Assembly (NCBI RefSeq): GCF_004138295.1
Contig: NZ_SCFM01000034.1
Coordinates: 1-54,500 of the forward strand
DNA length: 54,500 nt
DNA from: Ectobacillus funiculus
Lineage (GTDB): Bacteria; Bacillota; Bacilli; Bacillales; Bacillaceae_G
Direction of reading: 5' to 3'
Shown: positions 30,871 through 38,010 of the stretch, piece after piece
How the letters are laid out: the number at the start of each line of letters is the position of its first letter
Numbering within the stretch: the first letter of the stretch is position 1
Program-made: the position numbers and the translations under genes
Notes under the pieces: generated by a model
What the model saw: the letters and a program-made list of their open reading frames with translations, nothing else
The model's database searches: none
Told to the model about the DNA's origin: nothing

Positions 30871-31110
30871 GTGGCTGGATATATTAGAGTTGGCAGAATA
30901 GACGTTAATGGTGTGACGCAAAACGGAAGTCTAAATGTGAGTGAGGGTTCTATTGTTCATAATAGTCATACCGCAAATAGTAAGTATTTCGGGGCTTGCT
31001 TTACAATAGGAGATTTCTCACAAGCAAAATGTATAATGTATAACTGGGTAAAGAGTACGGTTTTCAGTGATCAAGGTCAAATAGACATTTCTTCTCCAGA
31101 GCAACAGTAA
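30871..31110 (+). CDS. GerPA/GerPF-family spore protein
   Basis: 79 residues. GTG start 8 nt after AAGGAGG. Sequence landmarks IDVNGVTQNGSLNVSEG, VHNSHTANSKYFGACFTIGD and FSDQGQI are close to the gene at 6929-7171, so these are recent paralogs. The C-terminal D-x-D part of the usual motif is partly lost. Divergent from cwlJ; both products belong to the spore coat, so a shared sporulation promoter region (30699-30870) is likely. I could not place the promoters with confidence. Confidence 0.78.
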   Translation: MAGYIRVGRIDVNGVTQNGSLNVSEGSIVHNSHTANSKYFGACFTIGDFSQAKCIMYNWVKSTVFSDQGQIDISSPEQQ

Positions 31111-31118
31111 TAGGAAAG

Positions 31119-31153
31119 GAGCTGCTTGTGTGGTCCAAGGCAGCTCTTTTTTT
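31119..31153 (+). terminator. Terminator of the gerP-like gene
   Basis: GAGCTGC / GCAGCTC stem with seven T. The T run merges with the TTTAC flank of the next repeat. Confidence 0.85.
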
Positions 31154-31289
31154 ACACTTTAAGAAAGTATAAATTTCTAGCAGGAAGCCAATTCGACGTA
31201 GTGAGAAATTTTAGGAACAAAGTATAAGTGCAACTACGCCTCTGTCTTCGCCCGGGGAGCAGGGCCCGCCAATCGGCGAGTTTCTTTAC
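31151..31289 (+). repeat. Repeat family A, full copy with exact TTTAC flanks
   Basis: TTTAC at 31151-31155 and again at 31285-31289. Contains TTTCTAGCAGGAAG, AATTCGACGTAGTGAGAAAT, CTCTGTCTTCGCCC and a CCCGCCAATCGGCGAG hairpin. A family B element follows directly. Confidence 0.92.
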
Positions 31290-31396
31290 AAGAAAGTATA
31301 ACTTTTCGGGGGGATGTCTAGCTCCCAAGGCCCAAAATGGCAGACTCCGGCCCACCCCTACGCTGTCATTTTGGGCCTTGTCCGCTTTTCCTAAGT
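31290..31396 (+). repeat. Repeat family B, short copy
   Basis: AAGAAAGTATAACTTTTCGG start, then CTAGCTCCCAAGGCCC, and two AAGGCCC/GGGCCTT blocks forming a long stem (AAGGCCCAAAATGGCAG pairs with CTGTCATTTTGGGCCTT with one mismatch). Inverted copy of 641-798. Abuts the family A copy. Confidence 0.75.
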
Positions 31397-31471
31397 ACAC
31401 CTTTTTATTCAGAATAAATAATTATTCAATGGGTATAGTAAACGGAGAATGTAAAAACGGAGGAAATGAGA

Positions 31472-31930
31472 ATGAAGCATATTCTAGGTTTAGTTTCGAG
31501 TGTATTCATTTGTATGGTCGTTCATTCCCTGCCTGCTCAAGCCTTTTCACCCAAAACGCTCCCCATATCTCAGTCCTCTGATCATTGGAAGGTCACCATT
31601 GAGGAGCCCGTTTTAGATGGTATGCAGCCTCCAAAAGGGGTTGCTGATTTATATAAAGTGAACGTGACAAACATTGGTGAAAACGTTTATGATGCCACCA
31701 TAGAAGTATATCAAGACGATCCTGTGACTCAAACAAAATCTCGGCTAGGTACATATGACATCCCAAAGACACAGAACTTTTTCGAGCATCAGAACCTTGG
31801 TGTATCTGTAAAATCCAAAATGATAGAGATTGTGGTGACTTGGAGAAAGGAGCCTAGCAGAATGATGGAAAATGAGCAGAAGGATTCAGCACAAAAATTT
31901 AAGCAAAGCTTTTCGTTTCGGCAAGATTGA
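31472..31930 (+). CDS. Secreted protein of unknown function
   Basis: 152 residues. Signal peptide MKHILGLVSSVFICMVVHSL with AQA cleavage site (about residue 24), then a soluble domain: WKVTIEEPVLDGMQPPKG, YKVNVTNIGENVYDATIEVY, and a beta-rich pattern that suggests an immunoglobulin-like fold. The polar tail (MMENEQKDSAQKFKQSFSF) is helical. No family recognised. GGAGG is 8 nt before ATG 31472. Single gene between a family B repeat and a strong terminator. Confidence 0.65.
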   Translation: MKHILGLVSSVFICMVVHSLPAQAFSPKTLPISQSSDHWKVTIEEPVLDGMQPPKGVADLYKVNVTNIGENVYDATIEVYQDDPVTQTKSRLGTYDIPKTQNFFEHQNLGVSVKSKMIEIVVTWRKEPSRMMENEQKDSAQKFKQSFSFRQD

Positions 31931-31960
31931 ATTGCTTGAACTACCCTCCACTTACTCGCT

Positions 31961-31997
31961 AACACCCCTTCCACATGATTGTGGAAGGGGTGTTTTA
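31961..31997. terminator. Strong terminator
   Basis: Fourteen-base-pair stem AACACCCCTTCCAC / GTGGAAGGGGTGTT followed by TTT. Confidence 0.9.
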
Positions 31998-32132
31998 CAC
32001 TGTAAGAAAGTATAAATTTCCAGCTAGAAGTGAATTCGACGTATTCGGAAATTTTAGGAATACAGTATAAGGGCAACTACGCCTCTGTCTTCGCCCAAAG
32101 GCGGGGCTCACTAATCGGCGAGGTTTCTTTAT
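31994..32132 (+). repeat. Repeat family A, full copy
   Basis: TTTAC left flank and TTTAT right flank, with TTTCCAGCTAGAAG, AATTCGACGTATTCGGAAAT and CTCTGTCTTCGCCC. The terminal hairpin is slightly mismatched. Confidence 0.9.
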
Positions 32133-32181
32133 TTTCTGTAATAATTTGTAATGAAATTTCGGGGAATAAAGTATGAAATAA

Positions 32182-32234
32182 ATTGACCACATCAGTCAAT
32201 GAGGGGTATAATCGAATTGACCGATGTGGTCAAT
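32182..32234 (+). promoter_or_regulatory. Promoter with two operators of the TetR/ABC operon
   Basis: TTGACC (32183-32188), 18-bp spacer, TATAAT (32207-32212). Operators ATTGAC-n7-GTCAAT (32182-32200) over the -35 and ATTGACC-n5-GGTCAAT (32216-32234) downstream of the start, 34 bp apart. The local TetR repressor is the obvious ligand. Confidence 0.8.
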
Positions 32235-32272
32235 TTATTAGGTAACTTTAAAAAGGAAAGTAGGCATCAAGC

Positions 32273-32896
32273 ATGTTTTCAAAGTTTTTCAATTTAGAAA
32301 AGGGAAAGCAGGACCGGATCATAAATGCGGCTCTCAAGGAATTTGCGCAAAAAGGTTATGAAAGGTCCTCAACAAATGAAATTGTCAAAGAAGCCGGGAT
32401 ATCAAAGGGACTGTTATTTCATTATTTTCAAAATAAAAAGCAGCTATATGTGTGGCTGTATGATTATTGCATCGATATCCTAGTACAGGAGTTTTTTGGG
32501 AAAATTAATTTTACTGAAACTGACTTTTTTGTAAGAGTACGACAAGCGGTGTTAATCAAAATGGAGCTTTTGAATCAATATCCTCATATTTTTCGATTTG
32601 TTGAAAGTGCTTATATGGAAGATGCGAATGAGGTCAAGGCAGAACTGCAGCAAAAGAAAAAGGAGCTTACGGAAATTCATAGGAGTAAAATCTTTGAGGG
32701 GATTGATACGTCTCGGTTTCGGGATGATATTGACCTTCAAAAGACCTTTAAAATTATTATGTGGACATTTGAACAATTTGGAGAAGAGGAGCTGCAAAAG
32801 GCAAAGCAATCCTCTGCTCATGAAATTGATTATGAACAAAGCTTTATTGCTGCAAATGAATACTTTGAGATTTTTGTAAAATGCTTCTATAAATAA
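32273..32896 (+). CDS. TetR-family repressor of the adjacent ABC operon
   Basis: 207 residues. N-terminal TetR HTH (KQDRIINAALKEFAQKGYER, TNEIVKEAGISKGLLFHYFQNKKQLY) and a helical ligand domain of unknown specificity. First gene of a four-gene operon (15-nt gap to the ATPase). Its promoter carries paired palindromes, so it should repress itself and the exporter until a drug or lipid-like ligand binds. Confidence 0.88.
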   Translation: MFSKFFNLEKGKQDRIINAALKEFAQKGYERSSTNEIVKEAGISKGLLFHYFQNKKQLYVWLYDYCIDILVQEFFGKINFTETDFFVRVRQAVLIKMELLNQYPHIFRFVESAYMEDANEVKAELQQKKKELTEIHRSKIFEGIDTSRFRDDIDLQKTFKIIMWTFEQFGEEELQKAKQSSAHEIDYEQSFIAANEYFEIFVKCFYK

Positions 32897-32911
32897 CGGG
32901 GGGCTATACAG

Positions 32912-33796
32912 ATGAATGTGATTGAGGTTAAGAATCTAACGAAAACGTACGGTAATGCAAGAGGCATTACGGATGTAAGTTTTGTGGTAGAGGAAGGGGA
33001 AATCTTTGGATTTATTGGACCGAACGGGGCAGGAAAATCCACGACCATTCGCACCTTATTATCACTGATTTATCCAACGAACGGCAGTGTCACTATTTTT
33101 GGTAAGGATGCTGTAAAATATGCTCCTGAAATCAAAAAGGAAATTGGCTATTTGCCTTCTGAGGTTTTTTATTACGACAATATGAAGGTAAAGGATTTAT
33201 TAAAGTATTCTGCGAGCTTTTATAAAAAGGATTGCAGCAAACGGATTCATGAATTAGCAGAGATTATGAATTTGGATGTAAATAAAAAAATTGATGATTT
33301 GTCATTTGGAAATAAAAAGAAGGTGGGAATCGTCCAAGGCTTGCTTCATGAGCCGAAGCTGATTATCCTCGATGAGCCAACAAGTGGCCTAGATCCGCTC
33401 ATGCAGCAGAAATTCTTTGATGTATTAAAGGAAGAAAATAGGAAAGGAACGACAATTCTATTTTCTTCTCATATTTTGAGCGAGGTTCAGAGATTATGTG
33501 ATCGTGTGGCAATCATTAAGGAAGGTCGGCTGATTGCACTCGAAAAAATCAGCACACTGCAAGAAAATAACTATAAAAAGATAAAGCTTGAAACAAAGGA
33601 ATCTATCAATGATAAGTTTTTTAATCTTCCGGGCGTAAGTAAAATCGAGATTCGAGATCAGATTGTGAGCTTTTTATTTCGAGGAAATATTAATGTGATC
33701 ATGAAAAAGCTTGCTGAATTGCAGCTGACGAATCTTTTGATTGAAGAGCCTGATTTGGAAGAGATTTTTATGCATTATTATGAAAAGGAGAGCTGA
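32912..33796 (+). CDS. ABC transporter ATP-binding protein
   Basis: 294 residues. Walker A GPNGAGKST, signature LSFGNKKKV (LSFGN instead of LSGGQ), Walker B LIILDEPTSGLDP and the H-loop SSHIL. A C-terminal extension of about 80 residues is typical of ABC-2 exporter ATPases of the drug/bacitracin class. ACGGGGGG precedes the ATG. It drives the two permeases that follow; the stop is only 4 nt before the first permease start. Confidence 0.92.
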   Translation: MNVIEVKNLTKTYGNARGITDVSFVVEEGEIFGFIGPNGAGKSTTIRTLLSLIYPTNGSVTIFGKDAVKYAPEIKKEIGYLPSEVFYYDNMKVKDLLKYSASFYKKDCSKRIHELAEIMNLDVNKKIDDLSFGNKKKVGIVQGLLHEPKLIILDEPTSGLDPLMQQKFFDVLKEENRKGTTILFSSHILSEVQRLCDRVAIIKEGRLIALEKISTLQENNYKKIKLETKESINDKFFNLPGVSKIEIRDQIVSFLFRGNINVIMKKLAELQLTNLLIEEPDLEEIFMHYYEKES

Positions 33797-33800
33797 GGCT

Positions 33801-34598
33801 ATGAACATGTTTCTGCATGAGCTTAAGGCGTATCGAAAATCGACCATTATTTGGACACTATCATTGGTTGCGTTAATTGTCCTCTTTTTATCGATGTTTC
33901 CGGCCTTTTCAAGTGACGCAGCAGCCTTTAAAAAACTTCTTGAGGGATATCCGGAATCTGTTAGAAAGGCACTGGGCATTTCGATTGATAGCATTTCTTC
34001 CCTGCTTGGATTTTATTCCTATGTGTTTGGATATGTTTTGCTGTGCGAGTCTATCCAGGCTATGAATATTGGAGTCTCCATTTTCTCAAAGGAAATGCGT
34101 GAGAAAACGGCAGATTTTCTGTTAACAAAGCCTGTAACGAGAGCACAAATCGTAACAGCTAAGCTTTCGGCCGCAATCGTTTCTTTGCTGATCACGAATA
34201 TTATTTATACCGCTGCTGCAAGTACAGTGGCGTTCAGGGTGTCAAAGCAATCGTTTGACTTTACAGTGTTCATCATGATTTCGCTTACCGCCTTTTTTGT
34301 TGGATTCATGTTTCTTACGCTTGGTATGCTGGTTTCGGTTCTTGCTCCGAAAATCAAAGCCGTGCTGTCTCTTTCGCTTAGCATTGTATTTGCCTTTTTT
34401 ATTATTAGCATGTTTGGCTCTGTGCTTGGTGAAACGGTAATCCGATATGTGACGCCATTTCAATACTACGATAGCGCCTACATTATCAAGCATTCGGCTT
34501 ATGAGGTATCATTTATCATCGTCGAAATTGTGTTCATTTTGGCAGCTGCGATTACTAGCTATATTATCTATTTGAAAAAAGATATCCATGCGGTTTAA
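33801..34598 (+). CDS. ABC-2 type permease, first subunit
   Basis: 265 residues and about six membrane helices. N-terminal MNMFLHELKAYRKSTIIWT is followed by a helix, the extracytoplasmic loop with LLEGYPESVRKALGI, SKEMREKTADFLLTKPVTR (conserved ABC-2 coupling segment) and a hydrophobic end. ATG 33801 follows AAAGGAG; earlier in-frame starts overlap the ATPase gene. Same length and clearly paralogous to the next gene, so the exporter is a heterodimer. Substrate unknown. Confidence 0.85.
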   Translation: MNMFLHELKAYRKSTIIWTLSLVALIVLFLSMFPAFSSDAAAFKKLLEGYPESVRKALGISIDSISSLLGFYSYVFGYVLLCESIQAMNIGVSIFSKEMREKTADFLLTKPVTRAQIVTAKLSAAIVSLLITNIIYTAAASTVAFRVSKQSFDFTVFIMISLTAFFVGFMFLTLGMLVSVLAPKIKAVLSLSLSIVFAFFIISMFGSVLGETVIRYVTPFQYYDSAYIIKHSAYEVSFIIVEIVFILAAAITSYIIYLKKDIHAV

Positions 34599-34615
34599 TG
34601 AAGGAGAGGCTTGCG

Positions 34616-35413
34616 ATGAATGTATTTTTGAGAGAGATGAGGGCAACCCGAAAATCTTTAATTATCTGGAGTATAAGCATGATTGTGATGGTAGCCGGTG
34701 GAATGAATAAATATGAAGCTATCTCTGCATCCGGTCAGTCTATGAACGAGCTTGTCTCGCAAATGCCAAAATCATTGCAAACGATTATGGGGATGGGAGC
34801 TTTTGATCTATCAAAAGCTCTTGGCTACTATGGTCTCTTGTTTTTATATTTAGTTCTGATGGCGGGCATTCATGCTTTAACGCTAGGTGCTACGATCATT
34901 GTAAAGGAAGAACGTGATAAAACAGCAGAATTCCTATTGGCAAAGCCGATTTCCAGATCTGGAATTGTAACCGCAAAGCTGATGGCGGCATGTGCCAATC
35001 TAGTAGTGTTAAATGGAATCACAATGCTTACATCTATTCAAATGGTTAGCTATTACAGTAAGGGAGCAACACAGACACATGATATTATCGTTTTGATGAT
35101 AGGGATGTTTTTCCTGCAGCTGATCTTTGGAGCATTAGGGGCGGGAATTGCAGCAATCCATAAGCATCCGAAGACTGCTGTTTCAATTGGCACATTCATT
35201 CTTTTGGCTATGCTTATTTTATCTCTAATGATTGATATCAACAGCAAGATAGAAGTTCTCAAGTATTTAACACCCTTTCAATATTATACAGCAAAGCAAA
35301 TATTAGCTTCTCGGGGGTTAGATTCAGTTTTTGTCACGTTGTCGGTTGTGGAGATTGTTCTCCTACTGCTGGCCACATATGTTTCCTTTAATAAAAGAGA
35401 TATGAATGTGTAG
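34616..35413 (+). CDS. ABC-2 type permease, second subunit
   Basis: 265 residues, same plan as its neighbour: MNVFLREMRATRKSLIIWS, VSQMPKSLQTIMGMG, VKEERDKTAEFLLAKPISRSG, six helices. AAGGAGAGG places the start at ATG 34616; the frame opens earlier at 34598, overlapping the previous stop (TAATG), which suggests coupled translation. Last gene of the TetR/ABC operon, closed by a terminator. Confidence 0.85.
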   Translation: MNVFLREMRATRKSLIIWSISMIVMVAGGMNKYEAISASGQSMNELVSQMPKSLQTIMGMGAFDLSKALGYYGLLFLYLVLMAGIHALTLGATIIVKEERDKTAEFLLAKPISRSGIVTAKLMAACANLVVLNGITMLTSIQMVSYYSKGATQTHDIIVLMIGMFFLQLIFGALGAGIAAIHKHPKTAVSIGTFILLAMLILSLMIDINSKIEVLKYLTPFQYYTAKQILASRGLDSVFVTLSVVEIVLLLLATYVSFNKRDMNV

Positions 35414-35418
35414 GTGGG

Positions 35419-35451
35419 AACAGGCCGATTGGCACAACCGGTCTGTTTTAC
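35419..35451 (+). terminator. TetR/ABC operon terminator
   Basis: AACAGGCCG / CGGTCTGTT stem and a TTTTA tail. Confidence 0.8.
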
Positions 35452-35554
35452 ATACTTAAAAAGATCGGAGCATCATTCACTTTATATGCCAACGCTCTTT
35501 AAGCAGATATGGTGTTAAAGCAGGCATGGACGTATAGATTAAAATACACAGCGA

Positions 35555-35587
35555 AAGGGGCAGTCCTCGAAATGGGACTGTCCTTTT
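35555..35587 (+). terminator. Second terminator-like hairpin
   Basis: CAGTCC / GGACTG stem extended by AAAGG/CCTTT. The 35452-35554 segment between the two hairpins shows no recognisable gene. Confidence 0.6.
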
Positions 35588-35589
35588 CA

Positions 35590-35663
35590 TTCCACTGTAG
35601 GAAAGTATAAATTTCCATATGGAAGTGGCTTCGACGTAGCCGGAAATTTTAGCAATAAAGCAT
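35590..35663 (+). repeat. Repeat family A, truncated
   Basis: CCACTGTAGGAAAGTATAAA, TTTCCATATGGAAG, GCTTCGACGTAGCCGGAAAT, then ends at TTTTAGCAATAAAG. The right half is lost. Confidence 0.8.
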
Positions 35664-35795
35664 CCCGCATGAAAGACCTGATCAAAAATTCGCATTAAAG
35701 AAAATGAATAAGTAAATACATGATTAAAAGGGGAGGATAGTTTTTCTATAATAACAAAAGCTAATCAAGGAAAAAAGTGTAAGGGAGATACATAC

Positions 35796-37019
35796 GTGAA
35801 AAAATTACGGAAAATCCTTCGTATACTTCTATTTGGCTTTGTTGGTCTATGTTTTGTTTCACTTGTTTGGGATAAGGCGGATCGAACCTTGGCGGTGAGA
35901 GAGAAGGTGTTCGATCAGGAGTCTGTCCAATATCCGATTCGTAAAAGCGATGTAACCTTATACACGGATGGACAAGAGTTTTATGACCGCTTATTAGATG
36001 ATATAGCGAATGCGAAGCAATATATACATATCAGCTTTTTCTCTATTGCTGATGATACGGTTAGTCATCGTTTTGAGGAGCTTTTAAAGAAAAAAAGTAA
36101 AGAAGGGGTCGAGGTTTATTACGCTGTAGACAGGCTAGGGGGCGTTTTATTAAAAGAACAGGATAAACAAGCTTTGCTAAAAGCAGGAGTTCATTTTACT
36201 TATTACAATAAGCTTGATTTTCCATATTTCTTTTCTTCTTTAGAACACCGGAATCATAAGCGGATTTCAGTTATTGATGGCACGATAGGTTATGCAGGTG
36301 GATTTAATATTGGGAAAAAATATTTAGGAAAAAACAAAAAGCTGGGAAGTTGGAGAGATTATCATCTTCGCATTCAAGGGGAAGGCGTACAGGACCTAGA
36401 ACAGGAGTTTGAGCTGGATTGGGTAAAGAACGACCGAGAAACAGTGTGGAAAACCCATACTTCCACTGAAAAAGGAACAACTGCGCTTCGGTTTAAGGCA
36501 TACAGCGGAAAGGATTTGGCATATGACTATGCGAATTTGTTTCATCAGGCGCAAAAGTCGATCACTATTTTATCACCGTATTTTATACCAAATAACAAAG
36601 TTATTTGGCATGCGTTAATTGATGCTGAAAAAAGAGGGGTAGAGATAAACATTTTGTGGTCTCCGGAATCAGACGCTCCTCTTGTTAAGCAGGCCGCCTA
36701 TCCTTATATTCGGAAAGCCTTAAAACATGGTATGCATGTTTATGGGTATCGGGATGGGATTCTTCATGGCAAGGTATTGGTCATTGATGAAAGGGTAGCG
36801 ATGGTAGGGAGTGCCAACCTAGACTCGCGTTCCATACACCTAAATAAAGAACTCAACTGTTATATATATGATACTGCTTTTATCAAGCAGGTATTAAACA
36901 AAAAGGTTCATGAAGATTTTCAACGTTCGAAGCAGATTCATTCCTCTTATGTTAATAATTTGCCGCTGCAAGAAAAGCTAAAGGAGCGCTTGGCCAAATT
37001 AGTAGAGTATTATTTGTGA
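35796..37019 (+). CDS. Cardiolipin synthase-like phospholipase D protein (YwjE type)
   Basis: 407 residues. One N-terminal membrane helix (ILRILLFGFVGLCFVSLVW), then two PLD domains. The second HKD motif is intact (HGKVLVID, residues about 326-333). The first reads HKRISVID near 157 where HxK is expected, so the first catalytic Lys position holds Arg unless the His-Lys register is unusual. GG-F-N-I-G and GSANLDSRS follow the two motifs. These enzymes join two phosphatidylglycerols to cardiolipin at the membrane. GTG start after AAGGGAG. B. subtilis YwjE has a similar size. Function is probable but the first motif deserves attention. Confidence 0.82.
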   Translation: MKKLRKILRILLFGFVGLCFVSLVWDKADRTLAVREKVFDQESVQYPIRKSDVTLYTDGQEFYDRLLDDIANAKQYIHISFFSIADDTVSHRFEELLKKKSKEGVEVYYAVDRLGGVLLKEQDKQALLKAGVHFTYYNKLDFPYFFSSLEHRNHKRISVIDGTIGYAGGFNIGKKYLGKNKKLGSWRDYHLRIQGEGVQDLEQEFELDWVKNDRETVWKTHTSTEKGTTALRFKAYSGKDLAYDYANLFHQAQKSITILSPYFIPNNKVIWHALIDAEKRGVEINILWSPESDAPLVKQAAYPYIRKALKHGMHVYGYRDGILHGKVLVIDERVAMVGSANLDSRSIHLNKELNCYIYDTAFIKQVLNKKVHEDFQRSKQIHSSYVNNLPLQEKLKERLAKLVEYYL

Positions 37020-37287
37020 ACTAGTATTTGATGTCCGAGATATTGGTCAACTAAATAGCTGTAATGGAGGATGCACATTATGTAAAATAAACAGGGGGTA
37101 AACGCCGGATGCTGCAAGGGCTTGTTTTCTGCTTGCACTGTAAGAAAGCAGACGTTTCCAGATGGAAGTACTGGAAAGACATCCTCAGACCAGTAACTAT
37201 TTCCTAAATTAGCTTGACGAAATAAGCGAATTTTTATTACTATAGCTATAGTTATTATAACGAAAGTTTGAACATATTGGAGGGAAA
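37020..37287 (+). other. Intergenic region before the HPP-like gene
   Basis: Holds a repeat fragment (37132-37176) and an AT-rich promoter-like stretch (TTGACG at 37213, TATAGT near 37247). No gene or clear terminator. Confidence 0.4.
37132..37176 (+). repeat. Repeat family A, left-end fragment
   Basis: CTTGC-ACTGTAAGAAAGCAGA and TTTCCAGATGGAAGTA, then homology ends. Confidence 0.6.
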
Positions 37288-37785
37288 TTGTTCGTGGTGG
37301 TTCGGCTGTTTACGATTTGTTTGTATCTTACATTTGTGTATTGGGCATCTTCTCATATCTCTGTAGATAATGTACTATTTTATCCAACATTAGGCGCTTT
37401 TAGCTACTTTTTTGTCAGCCGAAGCATGAGCAAAGCGGAGTCTCTTAAAACGATTCTTGCTGCTGTGATTGGCGTAACATGTGGCAGTAGGCTTCATATG
37501 TTAAGCGCAGGTATTATAACATTTTTAATTACTTGCCTGATTGCGATTGCTCTATTGCGTATCTTAAAGATACACGCTGCTCCAGTTGTAGCAGTTTCAT
37601 TGATTCCTTTTTTCTCAAAAACCCCTTCATTTTGGGTTCTTCCTGTCTCAGTCCTTTGTTCGCTAAGCGGTCTGCTTCTTGTATTATGGGGCTCACAGCT
37701 AGTGGAAGCAAGATGGATTACTTGGAAAGAGAAAGCAAGGTTATATCCTTCAGTTCGAGGGAAAAGTTTTGAAGAAACATTGTAG
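37288..37785 (+). CDS. HPP-family-like membrane protein
   Basis: 165 residues, five hydrophobic helices. Pattern similar to HPP proteins: FYPTLGAFSYFFVSRSMSKA (first conserved loop), AAVIGVTCGSRLHML and ILKIHAAPVVAVSLIPFFS in the place of the H-P-P loop. The exact HPP triplet is absent (HAAP). TTG 37288 or GTG 37294 after TTGGAGGG. HPP proteins include nitrite transporters of cyanobacteria, but most bacterial ones are uncharacterised. Monocistronic. Confidence 0.5.
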   Translation: MFVVVRLFTICLYLTFVYWASSHISVDNVLFYPTLGAFSYFFVSRSMSKAESLKTILAAVIGVTCGSRLHMLSAGIITFLITCLIAIALLRILKIHAAPVVAVSLIPFFSKTPSFWVLPVSVLCSLSGLLLVLWGSQLVEARWITWKEKARLYPSVRGKSFEETL

Positions 37786-37820
37786 CGTAACAGTAGTAGA
37801 AGTGTTTTATCTATGTTTGT

Positions 37821-37854
37821 AAGGTGACCTAATTGGAAGGGTCATCTTTTTTTG
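37821..37854 (+). terminator. Terminator of the HPP-like gene
   Basis: AGGTGACC / GGTCATCT stem followed by seven T. Confidence 0.8.
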
Positions 37855-37927
37855 TACTTTAAGAAAGAATAAATTTCTAGCTGGAAGAAAATTCGACGTA
37901 GCGGGGAATTTTAGGAATACAGTATAT
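37851..37927 (+). repeat. Repeat family A, left half
   Basis: TTTGT-ACTTTAAGAAAGAATAAA, TTTCTAGCTGGAAG, AATTCGACGTAGCGGGGAAT, GGAATACAGTAT. The hairpin half is missing. Confidence 0.82.
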
Positions 37928-38010
37928 TTACATACCTTACTTTTTAGATTGAAACGGAGCTTTGCACAGTTAGTTTAACTTTTTTATGTGTTGAAGGGGG
38001 AGTGAAGCGT

